Source of the DNA: Paracidovorax avenae
GTDB lineage: Bacteria > Pseudomonadota > Gammaproteobacteria > Burkholderiales > Burkholderiaceae_C
Reading direction: 5' to 3'
DNA: 64,000 nt
Assembly (NCBI RefSeq): GCF_040892545.1
Contig: NZ_CP156079.1
Location: forward strand, 3,879,501-3,943,500
Shown: piece after piece, positions 36,410-44,526 of the stretch
Numbering within the stretch: position 1 is the first letter of the stretch
Layout: every line of letters starts with the position of its first letter
Translations under genes and position numbers: made by a program
The notes under the pieces: generated by a model
What the model saw: the letters and a program-made list of their open reading frames with translations, nothing else
The model's database searches: none
What the model was told of the DNA's origin: nothing

Positions 36410-36427
36410 GTGACGAAATGGTGACGA
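36410..36427 (-). promoter_or_regulatory. Candidate PHO box before DUF47-pit
   Basis: Two 7-base direct repeats GTGACGA at 36410-36416 and 36421-36427 are separated by four bases. Read toward the phosphate genes this is TCGTCAC-CATT-TCGTCAC, the architecture of a PhoB site (7-4-7, with GTCA cores). Confidence 0.55.
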
Positions 36428-36673
36428 TTTCAAGAAAGGCGCGAGTTTAACCGCGACCGCGATCCCGCTCCGATCCGGGTAGATGCGGCCCGATGCGCAG
36501 TGTTGCGCCAGCGCACGTGCTGCTTGTGAGCGCACTCCTACAGACGCGGCACGTGAGTGCCCACAAACCTGCAGCGCCACGCCCCTTCCAATGGCCCAAG
36601 GCCCGCGCGCGGGCCGAGGTGCAGCGACCCACCCTGCCACCGCCCAGCCGCCCTCCCACTACAAGGAAAATCC
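36428..36673. other. Intergenic region between DUF47 and the outer-membrane protein gene
   Basis: The full gap is 36357-36673 (317 bases). Apart from the candidate PHO box at its left end I found no clear gene, terminator or sigma-70 promoter. AAGGAAAATCC just before 36674 is the ribosome-binding site of the next gene. Confidence 0.5.
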
Positions 36674-37276
36674 ATGCACACACCGAACCGCTCCCTCCGG
36701 CTGCTGTCCTGCGCCCTCGCGCTCGCCTGCGGCACCATGGCCGCCCACGCGCAGGCCAGCCGCGCGACCGGCAACTCCTTCATCCCCGCCACGCAGCAGG
36801 GCTACATCGGCCTGAGTGCGGGCCAGTCCAAATACGACCTGCGCAACGGCACCAGCCTCTTCAACTTCGACGACAGCGACACCGGCTGGAAGCTCTATAC
36901 GGGCGGCTTCTTCCATCCCAACTTCGGCGTGGAGTTCGGCTACCTGAACTTCGGCACCGCCAGCCGCCTCGGTGGAGACACCAAGGCCCAGGGGCTGAAT
37001 TTCAGCCTGGTGGGCCGTGCGCCGATCGGCGACCAGTTCGACGTCTTCGGCAAGCTCGGCACGACCTACGGCCGCACGAAGACTTCCGGCGATCCCGGCT
37101 TCGGCGTGGCCACGGGCAACGACAGCGGCTTCGGGCTGTCCTACGGCGCGGGCGTGCGCTGGGCCTTCAATCCCCAGTGGGCTGCCGTGCTGGAGTGGGA
37201 GCGCCACCGCCTGCACTTCGCCGACGGCAAGTCGGACGTGGACATGACGACGATCGGCGTGCAGTACCGGTACTAA
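36674..37276 (+). CDS. Outer-membrane beta-barrel protein (OmpA/OmpW-like small porin)
   Basis: 200 residues. Signal peptide to AHAQ. The mature part alternates short amphipathic strands: GYIGLSAGQSKYDL, WKLYTGGFFHPNFGVEFGYL, GLNFSLVGRAPIG, FDVFGKLGTTYGRTKT, GLSYGAGVRWAF and the terminal TTIGVQYRY, ending in aromatic Y as expected for BAM insertion. This fits an eight-stranded OmpA-type barrel without a peptidoglycan domain. ATG 36674 follows AAGGA. It shares a terminator with the convergent liv operon. Confidence 0.85.
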   Translation: MHTPNRSLRLLSCALALACGTMAAHAQASRATGNSFIPATQQGYIGLSAGQSKYDLRNGTSLFNFDDSDTGWKLYTGGFFHPNFGVEFGYLNFGTASRLGGDTKAQGLNFSLVGRAPIGDQFDVFGKLGTTYGRTKTSGDPGFGVATGNDSGFGLSYGAGVRWAFNPQWAAVLEWERHRLHFADGKSDVDMTTIGVQYRY

Positions 37277-37280
37277 ACGC

Positions 37281-37305
37281 AAAAGGCCCCTCGCGGGGCC
37301 TTTTT
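37281..37305. terminator. Bidirectional terminator between the barrel protein gene and livF
   Basis: AAAAGGCCCC-TCGC-GGGGCCTTTTT: a 6-base GC stem with flanking A and T runs that work in either direction. Confidence 0.9.
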
Positions 37306-37335
37306 CTCGTCCATGGCGCAGGGCGCCGTCGCGCG

Positions 37336-38064
37336 TCACTCGCCCAGGTAGGCGGCACGCACGCGCGGATCGTTCAGCAGGTCCTGGCCCGGGCCGGTCA
37401 TGGTGATCAGGCCGGACTCCATCACGTAGCCGCGATCGGCCAGGGCCAGCGCGCGGCTGGCATTCTGCTCGACCAGCACGATGGTCACGCCCAGGGCATA
37501 GACGTCGCGCACCACCTCGAAGATCTTGTCCACCATGATGGGAGACAGGCCCATGGAGGGTTCGTCCAGCAGCAGCACCTTGGGCTGGCTCATGAGCGCG
37601 CGGCCCATGGCGAGCATCTGCTGCTCGCCGCCGGACATGGTGCCCGCGAGCTGGTCCTTGCGCTCGCGCAGGCGGGGGAAGATGTTGAACATCTTCTCGA
37701 TGTCGGCCTGGATGCCGGCCTTGTCGTTGCGCGTGTAGGCGCCCATCAGCAGGTTCTCGGTGATGGTCATGCGGGCGAACACGCCGCGGCCCTCGGGAAC
37801 CATCACCAGCCCCTTCTTCACGAGGTCCCAGGCGCCCTTGCCGCGGATGCTCTCGCCCAGGTAGTGGATGTCGCCGTCGTTCATCGCCAGCGTGCCGGTG
37901 ATGGCCTTCATCGTCGTGGTCTTGCCGGCGCCGTTGGAGCCGATGAGGGAGACGAGTTCGCCCTCGCGCACCTCGAAGTCCACGCCCTTGACGGCCTGGA
38001 TGCCGCCGTAGGCCACCTTCAGGCCCTTCACGGACAGCAGTACGTTGTTGGATTTCTCGGCCAT
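37336..38064 (-). CDS. livF: Branched-chain amino acid ABC transporter ATP-binding protein LivF
   Basis: 242 residues. Walker A GSNGAGKTT, Q-loop region, ABC signature MSGGEQQMLAMGRALM and Walker B VLLLDEPSMGLSP are present; YGGIQAVKGVDFEVREGE is typical of LivF. It energises import of branched-chain amino acids or related amides with LivG. The start is two bases after the livG stop. Confidence 0.93.
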   Translation of the reverse strand: MAEKSNNVLLSVKGLKVAYGGIQAVKGVDFEVREGELVSLIGSNGAGKTTTMKAITGTLAMNDGDIHYLGESIRGKGAWDLVKKGLVMVPEGRGVFARMTITENLLMGAYTRNDKAGIQADIEKMFNIFPRLRERKDQLAGTMSGGEQQMLAMGRALMSQPKVLLLDEPSMGLSPIMVDKIFEVVRDVYALGVTIVLVEQNASRALALADRGYVMESGLITMTGPGQDLLNDPRVRAAYLGE

Positions 38065-38066
38065 GC

Positions 38067-38855
38067 TCAGTGTCCTCCGGTGCCCAGGTAGGCCTCAATC
38101 ACTTTTTCATTCTTCTGCACGTCGGCAGGGGTTCCTTCGGCGATCTGCTTGCCGTAGTCGAGCACGGTCACTCGGTCGCACAGGCCCATCACCAGTTTCA
38201 CGTCGTGCTCGATGAGCAGGATGGTCCGGTTGTCGCGGCGGATGCGGTCGATCAGTTCACGCAGTTGCACCTTCTCGGTGGCATTCATGCCGGCCGCGGG
38301 TTCGTCGAGCGCGATCAGCTGGGGATCGGTGGCCAGGGCGCGCGCGATCTCCAGGCGGCGCTGGTCGCCGTAGGACAGGGTGCGTGCCTTGAAATCGGCG
38401 TACTTGCCGATGCCCACGTAGTCGAGCAGTTCCTGCGCGCGCCTGGCGATCGCGGCCTCTTCCTCCTTGAAGGCCTTGGTGCGGAAGACCGCGCCGATGA
38501 GGCCGGACTGCGTGCGGATGTGCCGGCCCACCATCACGTTCTCGAGCGCCGTCATCTCTGCGAAGAGGCGGATGTTCTGGAACGTGCGCGCGATGCCCGC
38601 CTTGGCGACCTCGTGCACCGCCGTGGGTTCATAGGGCTTGCCGGCCAGCTGGAAGGTGCCGCTGTCGGGCGTGTAGAGGCCCGTGATGACGTTGAAGAAG
38701 GTGGTCTTGCCCGCGCCGTTGGGGCCGATGAGGCCGTAGACCTGGCCGCGGCCGATGGTGATGCCGACGTCGGACAGGGCCTGCAGCCCGCCGAAGCGCT
38801 TGGAAATACCGGCGACCTGCAGCACCACTTCGTTGGTTGTTTCTGCCATGTTCAT
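38067..38855 (-). CDS. livG: Branched-chain amino acid ABC transporter ATP-binding protein LivG
   Basis: 262 residues. Walker A GPNGAGKTT, signature LSYGDQRRLEIARAL and Walker B ALDEPAAGMN are clear, and the C-terminal extension CDRVTVLDYGKQIAEGTPADV is the LivG hallmark. ATG 38855 is preceded by GAGAG; an ATG six bases later is equally possible. Confidence 0.93.
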   Translation of the reverse strand: MNMAETTNEVVLQVAGISKRFGGLQALSDVGITIGRGQVYGLIGPNGAGKTTFFNVITGLYTPDSGTFQLAGKPYEPTAVHEVAKAGIARTFQNIRLFAEMTALENVMVGRHIRTQSGLIGAVFRTKAFKEEEAAIARRAQELLDYVGIGKYADFKARTLSYGDQRRLEIARALATDPQLIALDEPAAGMNATEKVQLRELIDRIRRDNRTILLIEHDVKLVMGLCDRVTVLDYGKQIAEGTPADVQKNEKVIEAYLGTGGH

Positions 38856-38873
38856 TGCTCTCGAAGGGTGTTC

Positions 38874-39950
38874 TCAGGACTTCTGCACGAGGCTCTTGCC
38901 GTGCTCGGGCGACGGCCAGAGGCCGCGCGGGCGCATCAGCATGATGACGATCATGGCCAGCGCGATCAGCAGCTGGCGCAGGATGGCGGAGTCGAGGCGG
39001 CCGTCCGTCATGGACTGCAGCGGGCCGGCCACGTAGCGCAGCACCTCGGGCAGTGCGGACAGCAGCACGGCACCCAGGATCACGCCGGGGATGTGGCCGA
39101 TGCCGCCCAGCACCACCATGGCGACGATCATCACCGACTCCATCAGGCTGAACGACTCGGGCGAGACGAAGCCCTGGAAGGCACCGAACATCGCGCCGGA
39201 GACGCCACCGAAGGAAGCGCCCATGCCGAAGGCCAGCAGCTTGAGGTTGCGGGTGTTGATGCCCATGGCCTTGGCGGCGATCTCGTCCTCGCGGATGGCC
39301 ATCCAGGCACGGCCGATGCGCGAATCCTGCAGCCGGTAGCAGATGATGACGCTGAGCACCACCAGGATCAGGAACAGGTAGTAGTAGAGCGTGACGGAGT
39401 TGATGTCGTAGCCGAACACCTCCAGGCGCCGGCCCAGGTCCAGGCCGAAGACCTTGACGGAGTCGATCTGGCCGATGCCCTTGGGGCCGTTGGTCAGGTT
39501 GATGGGGTGGTCCAGGTTGTTCAGGAAGATGCGGATGATCTCGCCGAAGCCCAGCGTCACGATGGCGAGGTAGTCGCCGCGCAGCTTGAGCGTGGGCGCC
39601 CCCAGCAACGCCCCGAAGATCGCGGCCACCAGCGCGGCCAGCGGTATCACGAGCCAGAGGGAGGTGTGCAGCCCGTTGGGGAACATGGCCGCGAAGCTCG
39701 CGAAGGTGTCGGACAGGTGCGGCGACGCCATGAGGCCGAAGAGGTAGGCCCCCACGGCATAGAAGGCCACGTAGCCGAGGTCCAGCAGGCCGGCATAGCC
39801 GACCACGATGTTCAGGCCCAGGGCGAGCATGACGTAGAGCAGCGCGAGGTCGGCGATGCGGACCCAGGCGTTGCCGAAGGACTGCAGGATGAGCGGCAGG
39901 ACGAGCAGCGCGATGGCGCCGATGATCCACTGGGCTTTGTTGTTTTTCAT
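38874..39950 (-). CDS. livM: Branched-chain amino acid ABC transporter permease LivM
   Basis: 358 residues with about nine to ten membrane segments. Diagnostic stretches are LGLNIVVGYAGLLDLGYVAFYAVGAY, GPKGIG and RIGRAWMAIREDEIAAKAMGI, the last being the coupling loop to the ATPases. ATG 39950 starts MKNNKAQW after a weak ribosome-binding site (GAGAGC). It lies 13 bases after livH. Confidence 0.93.
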   Translation of the reverse strand: MKNNKAQWIIGAIALLVLPLILQSFGNAWVRIADLALLYVMLALGLNIVVGYAGLLDLGYVAFYAVGAYLFGLMASPHLSDTFASFAAMFPNGLHTSLWLVIPLAALVAAIFGALLGAPTLKLRGDYLAIVTLGFGEIIRIFLNNLDHPINLTNGPKGIGQIDSVKVFGLDLGRRLEVFGYDINSVTLYYYLFLILVVLSVIICYRLQDSRIGRAWMAIREDEIAAKAMGINTRNLKLLAFGMGASFGGVSGAMFGAFQGFVSPESFSLMESVMIVAMVVLGGIGHIPGVILGAVLLSALPEVLRYVAGPLQSMTDGRLDSAILRQLLIALAMIVIMLMRPRGLWPSPEHGKSLVQKS

Positions 39951-39963
39951 GGGAATGCTCTCC

Positions 39964-40893
39964 TCAGGCACGGTCGGCCACACGCTCGCCCAGCAGGCCC
40001 GAGGGGCGCAGCGTGAGGATGATGATCAGCACGATGAAGGCGAAGATGTCGGTGTAGTTGCTGCCCAGCAGGCCGCCCGTGAGGGTGCCGATGTAGCCCG
40101 AGCCGATGGCCTCGATGAGCCCCAGCAGGATGCCGCCCACCACCGCGCCGGCCAGATTGCCGATGCCGCCGAACACGGCCGCCGTGAAGGCCTTCAGGCC
40201 CGGCAGGAAACCCATGGTGTGCTGGGCGGTGCCGTAGTTGGAGGCGTACATGATGCCGGCGATCGCGGCGAGCACGGCGCCGATGATGAAGGTGGCCGAA
40301 ATCACCATGTCCGGCTTGACGCCCATCAGGGCGGCGACGCGCGGGTTCTCCGCGGTGGCGCGCATGGCGCGGCCGAGCTTGGTGTAGTTGACCAGGTAGA
40401 CCAGCGAGGCGAGCGCGATGGCCGTGACGGCCAGGATCAGCACCTGCGTGGAGGTGATCACCGCGCCGCCGATCTGGAACGGCGTGGTCGGCAGCAGCGT
40501 GGGATAGGGCTTGTAGTTCGGCTTCCAGATGATCATCGCCAGCGTCTGCAGCAGGATGGACATGCCGATGGCGGTGATCAGGGGGGCGAGGCGGGGGCTG
40601 CTGCGCAGCGGACGGTAGGCGACTTTCTCGATGGTGAAGTTGAGCGCGGCGGCGACCACGCAGGCGATGATCGTGGCCAGCAGGAGGATGACCCAGCCCG
40701 GCGCGCCCGGCATGGCCTCCTGCATCAGCCCGATGCAGCTCCAGCTGGTCAGCGCGCCGATCATGAGCACTTCCCCGTGGGCGAAGTTGATCAACTGAAT
40801 GATGCCGTACACCATGGTATAGCCCAAGGCTATCAAGGCGTACATGCTGCCGAGGACCAGACCGTTGATGATCTGCTGCAGCAAAATGTCCAT
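39964..40893 (-). CDS. livH: Branched-chain amino acid ABC transporter permease LivH
   Basis: 309 residues, about eight membrane segments. MDILLQQIINGLVLGSMYAL and YGIIQLINFAHGEVLMIGA are typical, and KLGRAMRATAENPRVAALMG is the coupling loop. First gene of livHMGF. No LivJ/LivK binding protein precedes it. An inverted repeat sits 18 bases upstream of the start, just before AAGGAC. Confidence 0.93.
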   Translation of the reverse strand: MDILLQQIINGLVLGSMYALIALGYTMVYGIIQLINFAHGEVLMIGALTSWSCIGLMQEAMPGAPGWVILLLATIIACVVAAALNFTIEKVAYRPLRSSPRLAPLITAIGMSILLQTLAMIIWKPNYKPYPTLLPTTPFQIGGAVITSTQVLILAVTAIALASLVYLVNYTKLGRAMRATAENPRVAALMGVKPDMVISATFIIGAVLAAIAGIMYASNYGTAQHTMGFLPGLKAFTAAVFGGIGNLAGAVVGGILLGLIEAIGSGYIGTLTGGLLGSNYTDIFAFIVLIIILTLRPSGLLGERVADRA

Positions 40894-40911
40894 AGAAAAA
40901 GTCCTTCGTTG

Positions 40912-40931
40912 ATAACGTCCCATCCCGTTAT
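40912..40931. promoter_or_regulatory. Inverted repeat ATAACG-N8-CGTTAT upstream of livH
   Basis: A perfect 6-base inverted repeat (40912-40917, 40926-40931) lies between the livH start and the rarA terminator. It could be an operator or an RNA hairpin in the leader; nothing further decides this. Confidence 0.4.
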
Positions 40932-40977
40932 TGGGCCGGGAATCGGTTCAGCCTTTTGGGCCCGATTGCCATGTAGC

Positions 40978-41011
40978 AAAAAACCCGCCAGGACAGGTGC
41001 CACGCGGGTTT
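40978..41011 (-). terminator. Terminator downstream of rarA
   Basis: Minus strand: AAACCCGC (41004-41011 complement) pairs with GCGGGTTT (40981-40988 complement) over a 15-base loop, followed by T residues. It separates rarA from liv transcription. Confidence 0.7.
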
Positions 41012-41185
41012 GGTGCGGGATTGTAGCCAGATGCCTTGCGGCCGCCTTACCACGGCTGGACGGGGTTTTCCCGGGGATGGCCAGGGCATCAGGAGCCCGC
41101 ACAAGCCATTAGGTGCGCTGATCCATTCGGGCGCGGACGCGGGGGCGGGACACTTCATCCATCGCCCGCCCCCCGGGCCGTCGAC

Positions 41186-42490
41186 TCACTTCCTGCCGGC
41201 TTCTTCGTCCCAGCTTCTGAGCACCGCCAGCTTTTCCGCGATCTTCACCTCGAGGCCCCTGGGCACGGGTTGGTACCAGCCCGGCTCGTCCATGCCGTCG
41301 GGAAGGTAGGTTTCCCCGGCAGCGTAGGCGTTGGGTTCATCGTGCGCGTACCGGTACTCGTGGCCATAGCCCAGTTCCTTCATGAGCTTGGTGGGTGCGT
41401 TGCGCAGGTGGACCGGCACTTCACGGCTCTTGTCCTTCTTCACGAAGGCCCGGGCAGCGTTGTACGCGTTGTAGCCGGCGTTGCTCTTGGCCGCGACCGC
41501 CAGGTAGATCACGGCCTGGCCCAGGGCCAGCTCACCTTCCGGGCTTCCCAGCCGCTCATAGGTCAGCGCTGCGTCGTTGGCGATCTGCATGGCCCTCGGA
41601 TCGGCCAGCCCGATGTCTTCCCACGCCATGCGGACAATGCGCCGCGCCAGATACCTCGCGTCCGCACCGCCGTCCAGCATGCGCGTGAGCCAGTAGAGGG
41701 CCGCGTCCGGATGGGAGCCGCGCACCGACTTGTGCAAGGCTGAAATCTGGTCGTAGAAATTGTCCCCGCCCTTGTCGAAACGCCGGCTGTTCAGCGTCAG
41801 GGCGTTCTGCAGGAAGTCGGCCGTGATCGCCGTGATCCCCGAAGCCCTGGCGGCCGTGCTGGTCTGCTCCAGCAGGTTCAGGAACCGTCTCGCGTCGCCG
41901 TCCGCATAGCCGATGATGGTGTCCGTTGCCAGTTCGTCGAACTGCAGATGGCTGAGGGCCATCTCTTGCGCACGCTTCAAAAGCAGCCGCAGTTCCTCAT
42001 CCGTCAGGGACTTCAGTACATAGACCTGGGCGCGCGACAGCAGAGCCGAGTTCACCTCGAAGGACGGGTTCTCGGTGGTGGCCCCGATGAAGGTCACCAG
42101 GCCGCTTTCCGCATAGGGAAGCAGGGCGTCTTGCTGGGACTTGTTGAACCTGTGGATTTCGTCCACGAACAGGATCGTGTGCCTGCCCATCGCCAGGTTG
42201 TGCTGCGCCTGCTCCATGGCCGCGCGGATGTCCTTGACACCGGAGAACACCGCAGACAAGGCGATGAACTCGCACTGGAATGCCGTGGCCGTGAGCCGGG
42301 CCAGGGTCGTCTTGCCCACACCTGGCGGCCCCCAGAAGATCATGGAGTGCGGCTTGCCCGACTCGAACGCGAGCCTCAGCGGCTTGCCCTCTCCCAGCAG
42401 GTGCGACTGCCCGATCACCTCGTCCAGGCTGGCCGGGCGCAGGGCTTCGGCCAGGGGGGCAGCAGGAGGAGCGGAGAACAGATCGGCCAT
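41186..42490 (-). CDS. rarA: Replication-associated recombination protein A (RarA/MgsA AAA+ ATPase)
   Basis: 434 residues. Clamp-loader-like AAA+ protein acting at stalled forks. RPASLDEVIGQSHLLGEGKPLR opens the domain; Walker A GPPGVGKTT at 54-62; Walker B FVDEIHRFNKSQQDALLP from about 108; sensor GATTENPSFEVNSALLSR. The C-terminal tetramerisation region includes DALHKSVRGS-like ISALHKSVRGSHPDAALYW. ATG 42490 (MADLFSA) fits the family start. Confidence 0.95.
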   Translation of the reverse strand: MADLFSAPPAAPLAEALRPASLDEVIGQSHLLGEGKPLRLAFESGKPHSMIFWGPPGVGKTTLARLTATAFQCEFIALSAVFSGVKDIRAAMEQAQHNLAMGRHTILFVDEIHRFNKSQQDALLPYAESGLVTFIGATTENPSFEVNSALLSRAQVYVLKSLTDEELRLLLKRAQEMALSHLQFDELATDTIIGYADGDARRFLNLLEQTSTAARASGITAITADFLQNALTLNSRRFDKGGDNFYDQISALHKSVRGSHPDAALYWLTRMLDGGADARYLARRIVRMAWEDIGLADPRAMQIANDAALTYERLGSPEGELALGQAVIYLAVAAKSNAGYNAYNAARAFVKKDKSREVPVHLRNAPTKLMKELGYGHEYRYAHDEPNAYAAGETYLPDGMDEPGWYQPVPRGLEVKIAEKLAVLRSWDEEAGRK

Positions 42491-42665
42491 GGCGGTGGAA
42501 TGCAATGCAGCGAGGGAATGTGGGTTCGGGAAAGGGAAGCCGGCAGGAGCAAACGGGAAAGACGGGCCGCCGCAACCATTATTCCTGCAGGCGGTATCCT
42601 GCACCAATCCGGGGACTCCGCGCTGCAGGCCGACGCCGTGGGGCGTCCCCGCACCCTCCCACGAC

Positions 42666-43265
42666 ATGCTGCGCCCCCTGCCCGATCTCGCTCCCCTGCT
42701 GCGCAGTGTGCGCAGCTGCACTCTCTGCGCAGGCAGCCTGCCCCTCGGGCCGCGCCCCGTGCTGCAGGCCTCCACCGGCGCGCGCATTCTCGTCGCGGGG
42801 CAGGCACCGGGCCGCAAGGTGCACGCCAGCGGCATTCCCTTCGACGATGCGAGCGGCGAGCGGCTGCGCGACTGGATGGGGGTGGACCGGAAGACGTTCT
42901 ACGATCCCGGCCGCATCGCGATCGTCCCCATGGGCTTCTGCTACCCCGGCACCGGCCGCTCGGGCGACCTGCCTCCGCGCCCGGAGTGCGCCGCCACCTG
43001 GCGCAAGCCGCTGCTGGACGCGCTGCCCGGCATCCACCTCACCATCGTGCTCGGCGCGCATGCCCTCGCCTGGCACGGGCGCCGCACGCCAGCCCCCGCG
43101 TCCCTGACCGACGCGGTGCAGGACTGGCGCCGCGACGCACCGGGCCTGTGGGTGCTGCCGCACCCCAGTCCACGCAACAACGGCTGGCTGAAGCGCCATC
43201 CGTGGTTCACCGACGAATTGCTGCCCGCCCTGCGGCAGCGGGTGGCGGAAGTGCTCGCGGACTGA
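42666..43265 (+). CDS. Uracil-DNA glycosylase superfamily protein
   Basis: 199 residues. The first active-site motif reads GQAPGRKVHASGIPFDD, and the second LPHPSPRNNGWLKRHPWF near the C-terminus is the H-P-S loop. Early cysteines CTLC resemble the Fe-S cluster ligands of family 4-type enzymes, but the full four-Cys set is not evident. This group is often annotated as uracil-DNA glycosylase family without proven activity. Encoded divergently from rarA, with a DNA-maintenance theme. Confidence 0.8.
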   Translation: MLRPLPDLAPLLRSVRSCTLCAGSLPLGPRPVLQASTGARILVAGQAPGRKVHASGIPFDDASGERLRDWMGVDRKTFYDPGRIAIVPMGFCYPGTGRSGDLPPRPECAATWRKPLLDALPGIHLTIVLGAHALAWHGRRTPAPASLTDAVQDWRRDAPGLWVLPHPSPRNNGWLKRHPWFTDELLPALRQRVAEVLAD

Positions 43266-43392
43266 GCGGGCAGAGCGCGTGTCCGCTGCGGCAACGCCAG
43301 GCATGCAGGCGAAGCCATGCACGGGCATGCGAAGCGACAATCCGCTGCCGGAGGCACGAGTCCGCGAGGTGCCAGGCTGCGTGCGGTACCGC

Positions 43393-43407
43393 GCGCACAA
43401 TCCGGCG
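43393..43407 (+). promoter_or_regulatory. Putative -10 region of the DUF1304 gene (GCGCACAATCCGGCG)
   Basis: CACAAT at 43396-43401 with GC-rich discriminator lies about 54 bases before the DUF1304 start. The same 15-mer occurs at 55471-55485 directly before another gene. Confidence 0.4.
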
Positions 43408-43455
43408 TCGCGCGCTTGCCCGAGGGCAAGTCCCCCAACATCCGGAGACACATCC

Positions 43456-43812
43456 ATGCATTCCGCTGCCCATGCCGTCGCCGCGCTGATCGCGCTGCTG
43501 CACATCTACATCCTCGTTCTGGAGATGTTCCTCTGGGACAAGCCCGCAGGTCTCAAGGCGTTCCGGAACACGCCGGAGCGCGCGGCGGACACGAAGGTGA
43601 TGGCAGCCAACCAGGGGCTCTACAACGGCTTCCTGGCGGCCGGCCTGCTCTGGGGCCTGTGGCTCGGCGGGCCGCACGGGCGGGCCGTGCTGACCTTCTT
43701 CCTGCTGTGCGTGCTGGTGGCCGGGCTCTACGGCGCCGCCACGGTGGCCCGCAAGATCCTGTACATCCAGACGGTGCCCGCGGCACTGGGCCTGGCCCTG
43801 CTCTGGATCTAG
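43456..43812 (+). CDS. DUF1304 integral membrane protein
   Basis: 118 residues with four membrane segments. Typical DUF1304 features: HIYILVLEMFLW near the start, NQGLYNGFLAAGL in the middle and ILYIQTVPA near the end. Function unknown. GGAGA precedes ATG 43456. It converges on lolA across 34 bases. Confidence 0.85.
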   Translation: MHSAAHAVAALIALLHIYILVLEMFLWDKPAGLKAFRNTPERAADTKVMAANQGLYNGFLAAGLLWGLWLGGPHGRAVLTFFLLCVLVAGLYGAATVARKILYIQTVPAALGLALLWI

Positions 43813-43846
43813 CAGGCAGGCCGGCAGCACCCGGCCCTGCCGGGCA

Positions 43847-44482
43847 TCACTGGCGCACCACGTCCGCGCCCTGCGGGGGCTTGAACTCGAAGGTGGAAGC
43901 CGGCAGGGAAGCACTGGACTGGACATTCGCGAAGCGGATCACCGACCGCTGGCCGAAGCTGTCGAGGATGTCCAGGGCCGCGAGCTGCTCGCCCTGGAAG
44001 CCCACGCGCACGCTCTTGAGCTGGCCATCCCTGGTCTTCGGGGTGGCCAGCACCCACTGCAGGCCATCCTGGTCCGGAGCGGATTCGAGCGTGAAATCCT
44101 TGCGCAGGGCCTGCAGGTCGGGGGCGGAAGCCAGCAGCGCGGCGGGCGTGGTGCCCAGCGCCTGCGCCTGCGCCCGCTGGGTGACCTGGTTCAGGTCGGC
44201 GTCATAGAGCCAGAGCGACTTGCCGTCGGCCACGATGGTCTGGGCGAAAGGCTTGGTGTAGGTGAACTTGAAGCGCCCCGGCCTCTGGAACTCGAAGGTG
44301 CCGGAGGAGGTCCTGGTGCGCGGTGCCTGGCCGTCCTTCGGAGGCGATGTCACGGTCTGCGTGAAATCCGCGCGCCCGGCCTGGGCGCCCTTCATGAACG
44401 ACTCCAGGCTCGCCAGGCCATCGGCCCAGGCGCTCTGGGCGCCGACCGCGATCGCGGCGATCGCCAACCACTGTTTCATCAT
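43847..44482 (-). CDS. lolA: Outer-membrane lipoprotein carrier protein LolA
   Basis: 211 residues. Signal peptide MMKQWLAIAAIAVGAQSAWA. The LolA fold is indicated by LESFMKGAQAGRADFTQTV, FEFQRPGRFKFTYTKPFAQ and IVADGKSLWLYDADLNQV. It carries lipoproteins from LolCDE to LolB through the periplasm. Both ATG 44482 and the next codon are possible starts. The ftsK-lolA-rarA order seen in many betaproteobacteria is nearly kept here, with two small genes inserted. Confidence 0.94.
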   Translation of the reverse strand: MMKQWLAIAAIAVGAQSAWADGLASLESFMKGAQAGRADFTQTVTSPPKDGQAPRTRTSSGTFEFQRPGRFKFTYTKPFAQTIVADGKSLWLYDADLNQVTQRAQAQALGTTPAALLASAPDLQALRKDFTLESAPDQDGLQWVLATPKTRDGQLKSVRVGFQGEQLAALDILDSFGQRSVIRFANVQSSASLPASTFEFKPPQGADVVRQ

Positions 44483-44526
44483 GCTTCGATCCAATCCTTG
44501 TCGTCCAGGCTCCGGCATGCCGGCGG

